The position numbers and the translations under genes are program-made. The notes below the pieces were generated by a model, which saw only the letters and a list, made by a program, of their open reading frames with translations, made no database searches and was not told the origin of the DNA. 64,000 bases of DNA from Cristatella mucedo (lineage: Eukaryota > Bryozoa > Phylactolaemata > Cristatellidae), in assembly GCA_009760855.2 (NCBI GenBank), contig WPIO01000101.1, positions 401,001 to 465,000 of the forward strand, read 5' to 3'. Positions 1-12,282 of the stretch are shown one piece after another. Numbering within the stretch: the stretch's first letter is position 1; the number at the start of each line of letters is the position of its first letter.

Positions 1-354
1 CCGAAAGAGCCAACTCACGGGGGGGGGGTCACGGACAGGATACACGGGGAACGCGGAATGTACAAATCCCAACAACGAGCGTGCTATCCAGCTCCGCTCG
101 GGCCTTGGGCTCGTTGCCTTGCGTGCGTGACCACATCGCCGAAGCACGCCTGCACCCATCCAGGTGGATAACTCGGCGAGACCGGGAGCCTCCAACACCA
201 TGACTTACTCGGCCAACTTCTCCTACCCAAAAGCCCCAGTGACCCCTCGTCACCGCACATGTCATAGGTCAGACCCCGGCCTAGCCAGTGACTCTTACCA
301 CATTACAGCCGTCCTGTCCCAGCCAACTGAACCTAGCCTGAGTACAAACTCACA

Positions 355-705
355 TACTTGAACTTGAAACCTTGCTAGTAAGTTCCAGTTTGGCTTGAGA
401 GATAATCACCCCACAGTCAGCATTGCTTCGAGTGTACAACGACCTACTTAGGAATGCAGACTTGACTACAGTATCTCGGCTTGTTTTGCTCGATCTTTCG
501 GCAGCTGTTGATACTATCGATCACCAACTCCTTCTTGAGCGCCTCTCACCTCGCCTGGGCATCACTGGCACTGCTTTGCAATGATTCAAGTCCTATTTCA
601 GTGGGAGACTCTAGAGTATCGATATGAATGGACAAAGATCATTTGAGGCAACTCTGAAATATGAGGTACCTCAGGGCTCCGTGCTCGGTCCGGTTCTGCG
701 TTACA
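355..705 (+). mobile_element. L2-A fragment (reverse transcriptase, fingers/palm)
   Basis: The sequence matches the coding strand of the L2-A copies at 5.2-6.7 kb and 9.5-11.1 kb (given in the other orientation there), from the FQSGF region to GVPQGS. It carries an in-frame TGA (TGCAATGATTCAAG) and stops abruptly at about 705. It is a dead 5'- and 3'-truncated copy. Confidence 0.8.
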
Positions 706-1115
706 ATGCGGGGCCCGAGAGTCAACCGCTGACCTGACGGCACACTCAGCCTAGCAGATGCACCCGGCCGTCGAGCAAGGACTCCATACCACGCGAACGG
801 CACCTTGCTCGAATCTCACCTTCTGTCTCTTTCTGTTTTCGACTTTTGATTAAAGTGAGGCGTTCGCTGAAAATGACAGCACGAAGCCACATGCTTCTTG
901 TTCAGTATCTTCGTGTCTAGTCGGTTCTTTGTCGTATTCGACATTTTTGTTACAAGAATTTCGGCAGTGTGGCACTAGGGTGTCCATATGCATAATCGTT
1001 CGAGGCTCCAGCATTTCAATATTCAATTTCAGCTCTAAGAGTGCATGCTGGAGCTACATAGTCAATCAAGCAAACTACCTCACTACTTTCGTAGTAATAC
1101 TATATACACATATAC

Positions 1116-1152
<37 letters not shown>

Positions 1153-1765
1153 ACTAAGAACTATATGTAAATTTGACTCTATGACTGCGACTAACCAACT
1201 AACATAGATTGTTATAGGGTAGATCCTTTGAAAGTGAGGGACTTACCTGCTCGCCCCTTGAAGTTTAATCGTTGTCGATTAAGTTGACAAAGGAGGCGAC
1301 TTCTAAGCTATCTTAATTCAATTCTATCAGAAAAGTTTGATAGTTTACCTTTGCACACACTGTATTAGAAGTCTGTGACGGAGCCTCTGCTGTCGCCAGA
1401 GACAAGACTTCACGCTCATCTTCACCGCTGTGCGGCTACGCGGCGCTAGGTTGTAGGTCTAGTAGGTGTCGCCGCACTTCCGGTGTGAGCGAAGCGATAA
1501 ATGTGCGTTAAAAAGCTCAGTGGATTCACTGAGATTCTTAGGGTCACCATAGCTAAATCAGTACAATCCTTTTACTACGAGCTGTTTTTGTAACAAGTGA
1601 GGTGCAGCAATTTAGGAAATTAGCTAGATATTGTATATAAATCACTTATTAAACGGCACAAATGCCTGACTTCTTGCATTTAGGTACTTTAGAACAGTTG
1701 TTAACTGAATTCATAAGCTTTTCAGAAGAAACGCAAGTGGATTAACCGAGAACTTTCTCGCCTAC
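706..1765. other. Unassigned sequence with an (AT)n tract
   Basis: No gene was recognised. An AT/CATA simple repeat sits at about 1098-1149. The 1375-1500 stretch is GC-richer, but no coding signal or known repeat could be named. Confidence 0.5.
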
Positions 1766-2215
1766 AGACAATGAGCACTTTACTGTCTGCCACGCCGGCG
1801 GCTAGTTACCTGGATATTAGTTATGATCGTGCCTATCTTTTATCGCTTCGTTATCGTGGTTCAAATGCATTCCTGGATGTTGTTGCTGCTGCTAAGATCC
1901 GTGAATTATGCATTAACAAATGAAAAGCGCCCCAGAGTCGCCGCGGGGGCCGGGACCGCTAGCTGAGACGCCGGTCGTTCGACGGGAGCTGCGAGCTGAG
2001 TGTGCGCTCATTTGGTATTCCTGGCATTGTCTCGAACCGCTCAGCGTGCTCTCATTCGAGCGTCACTGTGAATCTCTCTAACTTAATGGTCATCAAGCCT
2101 GTTATAACTCCGACGGCCCAACTTAACGCTGGTCTTTGGAATCTTTGCTCAATTTGCAATAAACCCTTATTAACAAGCAACCTTATTTTCTGAAAAGTCT
2201 CGAACCACTCGCCTT
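1766..2215 (+). mobile_element. 5' part of an L2-like element (start of the long ORF/endonuclease)
   Basis: The stretch at 1847-1922 (TTCAAATGCATTCCTGGATG..) is closely related to 49597-49672. After a stop, the frame 2002-2193 resembles the lead-in to an L2/CR1 endonuclease domain (LNAGLWNLCSICNKPLLTSN, cf. the NxRSLxNK pattern). The copy is interrupted by stops and a GC-rich insert at 1925-1990. Confidence 0.55.
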
Positions 2216-3090
2216 GATTGAAACTTGGCTAAAATCGGTAAACTGCCAGGTACATCGGTAAACTGCACGGTCTTGGCTAAAATCGGTAAAAACGAACTCC
2301 TTCTTGAGCGCCTCTTATCTCGCCTGGGCATCACTGGCACTATACTGCCAGTCTTCAACACCTATCTCGCTGGCATACTCCAAAGTATTGATGTGAGCTG
2401 TCTTCCGCGGTGGCTTGCAAAAGATTTAACTAGCTCCTTAGTTCTGTCTTGGCTTGGTTATTGTAATTCTCTTTTGACTGGGCTACCGAAAAAAAGCAAG
2501 TAGGCCACTGCAGCTGGCTTTAAATATGGCTGCATGGCTAGTTTGCAAGTTCCAGAGGTTTAACCACGTGCCTCCTTTGCTAAAAGAGCTAGGATGGCTG
2601 CCCGTTGATCAACGGATACAAAGCAAAGTTCTTACGCTGACCCACAAGGCCCACCACGGCTTGGCTCCTCCGTACCTAGCTGAACTGCTGCACTGTTTTC
2701 AGCCTCTTCGTGCCCTCAGGTCCTGTATAGACAATACATTATCTGTTCCATTCCTCAGCTTAAAGACCATTGGCGACAGAAGCGGTAGCTCTGCAAGTCC
2801 TAGACTGTGGAACTCGCTTCCACAATTCTTACGCAATGACAACTACTCTCCTGCTGCCGACTATGGCTCATCCTTTTCAGCGGTCCTGAGCTGGTACTTC
2901 CATGCTACTCACAACCTCAACTGCTCTGCTGACTCTGCTATGCTTCCCAATTTCTGTTTGTTGCGTGAGATGAAGTCTTGTTGGCTACCTCACGCGTACC
3001 GAAAGGCGCTTAGGCTGAGTGCGCTATACAGAACACTCCTGCGTAACACCCACATAGTCGTTTTGGAGTTGCTGACGGAGATACATTAAA
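2216..3090 (+). mobile_element. L2-B mosaic fragment (RT to 3' end)
   Basis: After a short ETWL-like endonuclease scrap and a duplicated AAAATCGGTAAA motif, the sequence jumps into RT (LLERLLSRLGITGT). From 2440 it runs in the L2-B C-terminal region to 3089, with LGWLPVDQRI, GDRSGSSASPRLWNSLPQFL and the L2-B 3' end (TGCGTAACACCCACATAGTC...GGAGATACATTA). The same 3' end recurs at 9.36, 48.2 and 63.8 kb. Internal deletions make it non-functional. Confidence 0.75.
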
Positions 3091-3094
3091 TTAC

Positions 3095-4375
3095 CATGGA
3101 CAAAGATCTTTCGTGGAACCTCTGAAATATAGGGTACCTCAGGGATCTATGATTGGCCCTGTTTCTCACGGTTTATGGTCTCCCTCTAGCCGATGTGATT
3201 GCAAGGCACAATCTAGGCTTTCACTTCTCTGCAGATGACACTCAGTTGTACCATTGCTTTGATCCCACCAAGCCCTTCAGCACGTCAAGTTCTCTCAACT
3301 CCTTCGGTGCGTGAACTGATGACATCTGCACATGGATGGCATCAAATTTTCTTAAATTAAATGATGATGCAACTAACTTACTAGTTATGGGCGAACCAAG
3401 TGTGATTCAGAAAATGGAAAGAATAAAGCTTAAAATCGGTTCTGTCAGCACATCGCCTGTTGAATCTGCACGAAATCTGGGTGTCATGTTCCAAAGTGAC
3501 CTTTCGTTAGACGACCACATCAGCTCCATAGTCAAGTCTGTCTAGTTTCACCTATATGATATTGCTAAAAAAAATTGGGCTTGTTTAGACAGGGATACTA
3601 CATCTAAATTGGCCAATTCATTTGTGACATCGCGTGTTGACTTCCGTAACTCACTGCTTGCTGGCCTACCGTCATGTGCAATCAGGTGCTTGCAGCTGGT
3701 GCAAGACTCTGCAGCTAGGCTTGTCTGCCGTGAGCGTCGCAGTTGCCACATCACACCACTCCTCGCCGTCCTTCACTTCATCCCAGTCGAGCAGCGCATC
3801 GACTTCACGGTTCTGTCACTCGCTTTTTGGTCCCTTCACTCTTTGGCTCCAGCTTACCTATCAGATCTATTCTATTATATTTATTATATTTTTATTTTTA
3901 TATTTATATTATTATATCTATTATATTTATTATAGCCCCACCAGGTTAAGCATCGTACCGTCCGCTTTTTCGGAGTCTAACTGTTGACCTATACCTCGTA
4001 CAAACCTCAAATTCTTTGGAGACCGTGCCTTTAGTTCATATGCTCCCAAAGCCTGGAAATCACTCCCAACTTCCGTCACGACATCGCTTGATTTGACCAC
4101 TTTTAAAGTGAAATTAAAAACCGCACCTATTTATCGCACCGTTTAATGGGTCCCTGCAATTGGACCTCTGTGTTCTTATGCATGCTGACACCGTTCAGGC
4201 TGTCACTAACCACACTTGCATGTCGCCCCTAACCATGTTATTGTTGTTGTTTGTTGAGCATGCTAACACTAACCATTTGATCGGGCTTATTTTGTAGCAA
4301 ATGAAAAGTGGTTAGAAAGAGATTTGAGTTTTTTCTGAGGGCGTTATATCAAAAGTATTATTATTATTGTTATCA
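3095..4375 (+). mobile_element. L2-A copy, RT palm to 3' tail, decayed
   Basis: The copy starts near the GVPQGS region, then CAGATGACACTCAGTTG (the ADDTQL active-site strand), MASNFLKLNDDATNLLVMG (3336-3545), the thumb/C-terminal part (3609-3870), and the 3' tail CTGAGGGCGTTATATC followed by an ATT-rich run at 4357-4375. Frameshifts and stops occur throughout, and an AT-rich TTATATTT insertion lies at 3874-3935. Confidence 0.85.
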
Positions 4376-4977
4376 CTATTAAGAAAGTAAAGTCTGTCAC
4401 AAACCATTTAAGTACATGAATTAGTGGTTTAGATGCGGTGGTGAAACAATTTTAGTAATCAGCAAATAACTTTATCCGCACTATGTCTCTATCAATAGGC
4501 TGATATAAGTTTGAAACGGCGCCGGAAATATGAGAAGTTAATAGTTTCACTCAGAAAAAGCAGGAGATAATTGATAATGTACCGTACATCGCATCATACT
4601 CAAGAAGCACAGTGTTTGTTTAGAGGATATGCATATTCACTCAAATTCTAATTCTTCATACTTTTGAGCCGACTGAGACAATGTTATTGCTCTTTGCTGA
4701 ATGCTGTTCTTGCATGCGGTTGATACTCAGAGCGACAACTCTCAGGACTGCCGCGGCTACTAGCTGGCCAAGAGGAACTTGAGAACAAGAATTTAAGTAC
4801 ATTTAGCTGTCTGCGGACAGATTTTCGTGCTAGAATGAACCTTCGATGTATTGGGGCGTCGGTGACGATCAGTCAGGTTATCACATCAATAGCTTGTAGT
4901 TTGTAGTTGTTCTGAATTATAATTAGCCGGAACAGATATCAAGACCTATGGCTTAGACCTTATTACAAGGTAGCTTG
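4376..4977. other. Unassigned spacer
   Basis: No ORF, RNA or repeat family was recognised in this roughly 600-bp AT-rich stretch between two L2-A copies. Confidence 0.5.
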
Positions 4978-7190
4978 TAATAATAATAATGCACTTGATA
5001 AAGCGCCCTCAGAAAACACAATCTTTTTCTAGGCGCTTTACATTTGCTGCAAAGGGAAATGCAATGGAATGGTGAGTGATATCATGCTTGATAAACAACG
5101 TGAATAACATGGTTAGGGGTGACATGCACAGGGTCAGCATGCAAGTGTGGTTAGTGGCAGCATGCACAGTGTCAGCGCGCATAAGCACACGGAGGACGAA
5201 TCACAGGGACCCACTAAATGCTGTCCTAAGTATGTTTGTTTTTAAGTTCTTTTTTAATGTGGTCAAGTCAGGGGATTCTCTGACGCAACTCAGGATGGAG
5301 TTCCAGGCTTTGGGAGCATACGAACTAAATGCACGGTCTCCAAAGGATTTAAGGTTTGTATGAGGTATTGGTAGACTGTTGGATTCCAAAAAGCGGGTGG
5401 TACGATGCTTGGCCTGGTGAGAGAGTAGATCTGAGAGATAGGCTGGAGCCAAAGAATGAAGGGACCTAAAAGTGAGCGACAAAATCTTGAAGTCAATCCG
5501 TTGCTTGACTGGGAGCCACTGCAGGTCGGCGAGAAGTGGTGTGATGTGGCAACTGCGACGCTCACGACAGACAAGCCTAGCTGCGGAGTTTTGCACCAGC
5601 TGCAATCGCCTGATCACACATGCCGGTAGGCCAGTAAGCAGTGAGTTGCAGAAGTCGAGACGGGATGTCACGAATGCATGGACCAACTTAGTCGTGGTAT
5701 CCTTATCTAAACCGGCCCGAATTTTAGCAATATTATGTAGCTGAACGTAGGCATATTTGACTGTGGAGCTGATGTGGTCGTCTAACGAGAGGTCGCTTTG
5801 GAACATGACACATAGATTTTGAGCTGATTCAACAGGAAATATGCTGACAGAGCCAATTTTGAGCGCCAGCCTTTCCAATTTCTCAATCAAACTGGGTTTG
5901 CCCATGACTAGTAAGTTAGTCTTATCATCGTTTAGTTTTAGAAAATTTGCTGCCATCCATGTGCGGATGTCATCAATACATCTAGCAAGTGAGTTTAGAG
6001 AAGTTGAGGTGCTCGAAGGCTGGATGGGATCAAAGCAAGGTACAACATCCGCATAGAAGTGAAAGCCTAGATTGTGATTGGCAATCACATCCGCAAGAGG
6101 GAGAGTATAAACCGTGAAAAGAACCGAACCTTGCACGGAGCCCTGAGGTACGCCATATTTTAGAGATACCTCGGATGATATTTGTCCATTCACGTCAATA
6201 CTCTGGAGTTTGTCACTGAGATAGGACCTGAACAATTGCAGAGCAGTGCCAGTGATTCCCAGGCGAGATGAGAGGTGCTCTAGAAGAACTTTGCGATCGA
6301 TAGTATGAAAAGCTGCCGAAAGATCGAGCAAAACAAGAAGAGACACTCTACCCATGTCTGCATTCCTAAGTAGGTCGTTGTACACCCGAAGCAATGCTGA
6401 CTCTGTGGAGTGATTATCTCTAAAGCCAGACTGGAACTTACTAGAAAGGTTTGAAGTTTTGATATATGAGTTCAGCTGGTCCGCCAGGACCCGCTCCAGT
6501 GTTTTTGATAGGAATTGTAGAAGGGAGACTGGGCGGTAGTTGCTCAAGTTCTCTTTGTCTAGTGTCGCTTTCTTGAGAATTAGCATGACTACAGCTTTTT
6601 TGAAAGGTGCTGGGACATGACCTGAGGCTAATGACATAATAATGATGTTAGTTATCAATGGAAGCAGCAGATCAATGCAACGTAGGAGCAGGACAACGGG
6701 AATAGGGTCCAGAGGACTTGTTGTCTTCTTTGATTGGGATACGAACTTCAGGATTAGATCACTTGTGACCTGCTTAAATGTAGACGTTGAGGTGCAGCCA
6801 GGAATCGGGGAACAACATTCTAGTGGGGATCATCAGGTAAGGAGCTAATCTGGAAGCGGTTGAGGAGATGGTTGATCGTCGACATCAGCATTTTTGGATT
6901 ATGCATAAAGGGGATTGTCAAGAAAATTCTTAAACATTTTTTCAGACAATGGAATATTTGTTTAGGATACCTTTTGAATGAAAAACGTGTTAGAAATGGC
7001 ATAGAAAGTTCTGACAACTTTCGCATAGAAGAAAAATGGTTATGCAAACTACATCTCATCCAAATGTAAACCGGTAGCCACATATCTACAAATAGCAAAA
7101 ATATAGATCTCTGCATCATTATTTGAGACTTGCACCCCAACTTGTCGAACCTTGGTAGATTGAGATACATGCGTGAAGATTTTTTAAGAT
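4978..7190 (-). mobile_element. L2-A retrotransposon, longest copy in the window
   Basis: The 3' tail (ATT repeats, then CTGAGGGCGCTTTATC on the minus strand) is at 4978-5045. One open frame, 5201-6658 (485 residues), covers the RT and C-terminal region: NYRPVSLLQFLSKTLERV, LLDLSAAF, GVPQGS, MAANFLKLNDDKTNLL, GDRAFSSYAPKAWNS. The upstream linker (ML-MSTINHLL) continues out of frame to about 7170. The second Asp of the YADD active-site box is Val here (FYADVV), so the polymerase should be inactive despite the open frame. The endonuclease domain is missing, so it is a 5'-truncated copy. Confidence 0.9.
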
Positions 7191-9357
7191 GGAGTGTTTA
7201 CTGGTATACATCTTCATTTCCAGTGTAGGTTTGTGCCTTGTACAACCCATAGCTCGGCTTATGCTTCACGTATCGGAGTGAAATTTGAAATGCGAGTTCA
7301 GCACGGCTTGTTTCACCGACTCAATAAAAAGTTTCTGATTCCGGTTAGATAAATTTTGCTCGCTACTTTTTATTGAATCTTCCCTTTAGGAGACGGCAGC
7401 CGATTTTAATCGAAGGGTGATGAGTGGTAACCGTGACCGCTCTACATTTTGCCAATTCTCTGAGAGTCGGACTGCACAAGCTCTCGTCACGAATGTTTGC
7501 TACAGACTAGCTGCCATTCCCGATTGCATGACAGCTAGAGACTCCCTGCCTCTACCGCTGCCAGAGTACTGAATTCAGGGCCATGTTTACCATCTTTACT
7601 TTGGTAGAGTATCGTTGCAAGAATCCAAGAGAGGGTCACAGGTCACATCGCGAGAGCAGTCGGTGATAGCCGGCTAGCATCTCTTGCTAAGAGGGCTGAA
7701 ACACAGTGTCACTGTTCAGTCAGACGTTTTGATCGCAGCAGAGCCTTTCAATGACTAATACTTGGAAATGGGAGCCGGCCTACTTTCATGCAGTGCAACT
7801 TTGCTGCGATTTAATAACCCTAACAAGTTACTGAGAAAATGGGAAATTTGAAATAATTCTTATATGCCTTTGGCGATCCTGAATCGTAAATCCTATTCGA
7901 ATGGTGCCATGTAAACCCTTCGAAATTCGCCACCCTCATCCGTGGTGCATTGTGAACCATCGAGTGGGAATATAAAAAAAATTCGGGCCTTTGAAAACAA
8001 GCAGCCATCCACGGATGAAAGGGCAAGAAAGTTATGCAAGTAGATGTATTGCACGGGGTAATTCGCCCGTGCCCTATTCTCGTCGGCAGTGGCTGACCAC
8101 ACCGAAGAGTCGAGAGCTAAGATGGACGCTGGCTTGCCAGCGTCGTCGGACCGGCTCGCGGCTGGTGCACTGAGATTCCCGCAAGAGCTCCAATTCCTCC
8201 TGAGAATAATTCGCTCGCTCAATCCCCCTACGGCTGTTCATTATGATTTATGACAACCGTTGAGCTCAAAGGCGGCTTGACATTTATGCGCCTGAGAGCG
8301 GCCCCGGATCGCCATCCCTAGCGCTAAAATCGGCCACAGTCGGCCCCATCTGTCAGATGGCTGCCCCCTCACTCGCGATGCTCTAAAGATTTAATGAGCA
8401 ATGTGTCAAGCTCGGAGGTCGAGCGAGGCGACGGCGACGGCGACGAGCTCGTTCAGAGGACGTTCACAGGCATACCGAGGGGCCCGGCATCCAATCAGGC
8501 CAGCGTGCCCGGCCGACCGCAGCTGAGCCGGTGCATACTAAAACGGGCTTACCCTCCGGGGTATTTACGGATTATCGGTCTGAGTCCTTTTGATGTTTTG
8601 TCATGATTCGGTGTCTCAGGGCGCCGGCTCCTCAACTTCGACGCCGATGCGGCATGCTTACTTCTGCAATAAGTATACAGATAGTCAAAGACGGAGACTG
8701 GTGAGCCATCTGTAAAGCGTCCGTATTAATGCGTACCCGGATCTGCCAAGACCGGCTGCCTTCTAATGGCGGCCCGAGCCCATGACTTGAAGGCTCTTCC
8801 GAGGCAAGCCGAAGGCCAGTCGCCCAGCCGTGCGGGCTGCCGAGTGCCAGCATAATGCCGGAGCGCAGGCGCCAGTGCGCCGCCCATCTTCTACCCGAGG
8901 GCCGCGCTTTGATGCCTTCGTCTGTAACCACCCTTGGCCTCGAACTGACGCAGGCAGCAATGCCGGCCGACGAGCGAGCCTTACTGCCGGCTTATCGCGC
9001 TGCGGGTGGCGGGCGTGTCGTTGACGTTGTCGAAAGCAGAAGGCCCGCGCTTCGATTTTGCAGTGACATCTCGCTTTACGATAGTGTTTCGCGGATCGAA
9101 ATTTTCCTATTGTACCAAGCAAGCTTCGTCGGAAAATCTGTCTTCACTGCCTCACCTCTCGTCTCGTCTCCTCTCTGCTACTCTCTCCTCATCTCCTCTC
9201 TCGGTCTATGTATCTCCTCTCTCTTTGTCTCTGTCTCTTTTTCTTTCTTTCTCTTTTGCTGTCTTTCTCTCCTTCAGGTTGGCCTATTGAATTTTCATAG
9301 CACCGTTAACAACCATTTTATAGGACTTAGCACAGAGGCAGGTTTCTCTTGCATGTA
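7191..9357. other. Unassigned sequence, no gene recognised
   Basis: These 2.1 kb have a few short open frames on both strands but no domain, splice pattern or repeat family I can name. 8300-9060 is GC-rich. A CT-rich run (TCTCTTTCTTTCTC type) lies at 9155-9280. Confidence 0.5.
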
Positions 9358-9540
9358 ACGTAACTCCGTCTGTAACTCTACACCACATGAAAGACCATGT
9401 GTCTGTTAAGCAGGAAGGTTTTGTATAGCGAATCTAAATCACAATCGGCTTGCTGTACGCATTTGGTAGCCAACAGACTTCATCGCGAGAAATAAAGAGA
9501 AGGTGAGAAGCATAGCAAAGTCAGGAGAGCAGTCGATGTA
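9358..9540 (-). mobile_element. L2-B 3' end, left part of a copy split by an L2-A insertion
   Basis: The sequence matches the L2-B 3' region at 48.2-48.4 kb (AAAGACCATGTG, then TTTTGTATAGCG, then TTTGGTAGCCAACAGACTTC). It breaks at GATGTA (9535-9540), where the ATT tail of the L2-A copy begins. The right part resumes at 11152. Confidence 0.8.
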
Positions 9541-11140
9541 ATAATAATAATAATAATAATAATGTACTCGATAAAGCGCCCTCAGAGAACTTTATCTCTT
9601 TCTAAGCGCTTTACATTTGCTGCAAAGGGAAATGCAATTAAATGGTAAGTAAAATCATGCTTGAAAAAACAAATAAAAGGAATAACATGGTTAGGGGGAC
9701 ATGCACGGGGTCAGCATGCAAATGTGGTTAGTGGCAACATGCACAGTGTCAGCACGCATAAGCACGTGAAGGACGAATCACAGGGACCCACTAAATGCTG
9801 TCCTAAATAGGTTTGTTTTAAGTTCCTTTTAAATGTGGTCAGGTCAGGGGATGTTCTGACGCAGGTCGGGAGGAAGTTCCAGGCTTTGGGAGCATACGAA
9901 CTGAATGCACGGTCTCCAAAGGATTTGAGGTTTGTACGAGGTATTGGTAGACTGTTGGATTCCGAAAAGCGGGTGATATGATGCTTGGCCTGATGGGGGA
10001 GTATGTCGGAGAGATAGGCTGGAGCCATAGAATGAAGGGACCTAAAAGTGAGCGACAAAACCTTGAAGTCAATCCGTTGCTTGACTGGTAGCCAGTGCAG
10101 GTCGGCGAGAAGTGGTGTGATGTGGCAACTGCGACGCTCACGACAGACAAGCCTAGCTGCAGAGTTTTGCACCAGCTGCAATCGCCTGATCGCACATGCT
10201 GGTAGGCCAGTAAGCAGTGAGTTGCAGAAGTCGAGACGAGATGTCACGAATGCATGGACCAACTTGGACGTGGTATCCTTATCTAAACAAGCCCGAATTT
10301 TAGAAATATTATGAAGCTAAAAATAGGCAGATTTGACTGTGGAGCTGATGTGGTCGTCTAACGAGAGGTCGCTTTGGAATATGACACCTAGATTTCGAGC
10401 TGATTCGACAGGAGATATGCTGGCAGAGCCAATTTTGAGCGTCAGCCTTTCCAATTTCTCAATCACACTGGGTTTGCCCATAACTAGTAAGTTAGTTTTA
10501 TCATCGTTTAGTTTTAGAAAATTTGCTGCCATCCATGTGCGGATGTCATCAATGCATGCAGCAAGTGAGTTTAAAGAAGTTGAGGTGCTCGAAGGCTGGG
10601 AGGAATCAAAGCAAAGGTACAACTGAGTGTCATCCGCATAGAAGTGAAAGCCTAGATTGTGCCACAAGAGGGAGGGTATAAACCGTGAAAAGAACCGGAC
10701 CTAGCACGGAGCCCTAAGTTACTCCATATTTCAGAGGTACTTGAGATGATCTTTGTCCATTCACGTCAATACTCTGGAGTCTCCCACTGAGATAGGACCT
10801 GAACCACTGCAGAGCAGTGCCAGTGATGCCCAGGCGAGATGAGAGGCGCTCTAGAAGAACTGTTTGATCGATGGTGTCAAAAGCTGCCGAAAGATCGAGC
10901 AAAACAAGAAGAGACACTCTACCCATGTCTGCATTCCTAAGTAGGTCGTTGTATACCCTAAGCAATGCTGACTCTGTGGAGTGATTAGCTCTAAAGCTGG
11001 ACTGGAACTCACTAGCAAGGTGTTAGGTTTCGATATATGAGTTTAGCTGGTCTCCACGACCCGTTCCAGTGTCTTTGATAGAAATGGTAGAAGAGAGACT
11101 GGGCGGTAGTTGCTCAAGTTCTCTTGGTCTAGTGTTGCGA
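9541..11140 (-). mobile_element. L2-A copy nested in L2-B
   Basis: The (ATT)8 tail is at 9541-9564, followed on the minus strand by the 3' UTR, the C-terminal/thumb frame (9711-10262), the palm frame with intact FYADDTQLY (10317-10667) and the fingers frame (10714-10965). Two frameshifts split the RT. Similarity to the 5.0-7.2 kb copy is high over its whole length. The 5' end is truncated at about 11140, before the endonuclease. Confidence 0.9.
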
Positions 11141-11400
11141 TTTATGGTGATGATGTAGTGAGTAACGTGGAAGTAGAAGCTCATGACGGCTGGAAAGAAT
11201 AGGTTATAGTCGGCAGGAGGAGAGTAGATGTCGTTTCGTAAGAACTGTGGAAGTGAGTTCCAAAGTATAGGTCCTGCAGCGAAAAAGCGTCTGTCGCCAA
11301 CGATCTTAAAGTGGAGGACCCGTATGGGGATAGTTGCTATAGCCAGATGCTTCAGCAAGTCTGGTGGTACTCTTAATGAGTTTTCTATCTTGCAACAGTT
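11141..11400 (-). mobile_element. L2-B, right part of the copy split by L2-A
   Basis: The minus frame 11023-11358 contains VGDRRFFAAGPILWNSLPQFLR..YSPPADY, the same C-terminal motif order as L2-B at 2.8 kb and 48.4 kb. GATGTA at 11152-11157 repeats the left border (9535-9540). Confidence 0.75.
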
Positions 11401-11985
11401 GAAAGGTCTACACCGACATCGTCAAGCAATGCTTTATCATAGAGACTCGGACTCTAAAGCGAAAACTTTGCACGCGAGGTGTCACCGACGTGGACGAGGG
11501 CCGCATGTTGAGAGTCGCATGCAGCATGTTAGCGTCTTACTGCCGAAGCTATTTCTCCGAATCTGGGAAGCTGGCACCTTGACCGAGCAGTATTTCACTT
11601 AACTTACGAAAAATGTAGATGCAGCTGAATCGTCAGCTTTATTCTTAGTGCACCATAACACGCGCTGAAATGTCAAACCACTCGAGAGAAAGGATGAGTT
11701 CCGTCACGGCAAACACAAGACCTCCGACATTTGAATCAAAGGCATGTACGTTAACTATGCCTGTTCGTTAAGCCATGGACTCCTACTATCAGAATCATGC
11801 AAATCTATGGGAAGCACGTGACTTACACCTGGCACTTTGTTTGCCGGGTGCATGATCCCAGCGATTGGACACCTGCCTCCAAATGGGAATGCACACTGAG
11901 GGATCAGCACGTTTCATTTCACCCCCCCTTTCGGATTCTCAAGTGGAGCTGTTTTAGCCTCAGCGAGGAGCACGCAGCGGTCTTA
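11401..11985. other. Unassigned sequence
   Basis: No gene or repeat family was recognised. An open frame 11228-11602 (+) is largely the antisense of L2-B and is not a gene. Confidence 0.4.
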
Positions 11986-12140
11986 GCCGTGAGGAGTGAG
12001 GTGCAAGTACATCAAGCGCTAGAATCATGGTTTCGAGTCCTGCAGCAGGCAATCCTGTATTGCCGGATGCAAACGGAGTGATAAAAACTAAGTCTCTTCT
12101 ACAGCAATAAAAAATGATGTTGTCGAATCAGCCGACCTTT
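11986..12140 (+). mobile_element. SINE-B, decayed copy
   Basis: Contains the B-box region GGTTTCGAGTCCTGCAG, then GGCAATCCTGTATTGCC, then GTCTCTTCTACAGCA and GTCGAATCAGC, in the same order as the SINE-B copies at 37.6, 41.9, 60.3 and 62.4 kb. The A box is not clear. Confidence 0.55.
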
Positions 12141-12201
12141 AATTGTACAGTTTGCTCAACGTTACGCTTTTTTTGCTGCTAGTGGCTAGTGGCTCTCTCT
12201 C

Positions 12202-12202
<1 letters not shown>

Positions 12203-12243
<41 letters not shown>
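12203..12243. repeat. (CTG)n microsatellite, about 13.5 units
   Basis: A pure CTG run next to an L2-A 3' end. Antisense reading gives polyalanine in an open frame, but that frame is L2 3' UTR and not a gene. Confidence 0.9.
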
Positions 12244-12245
<2 letters not shown>

Positions 12246-12282
12246 TCTTCTTGCTTCTCTGGTAACGCTTACTGCCTTAATA

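Noticed and set aside
1-354. Short frames on both strands at the left edge
   Set aside because: No domain, repeat or splice evidence. The stretch is described as nothing recognised.
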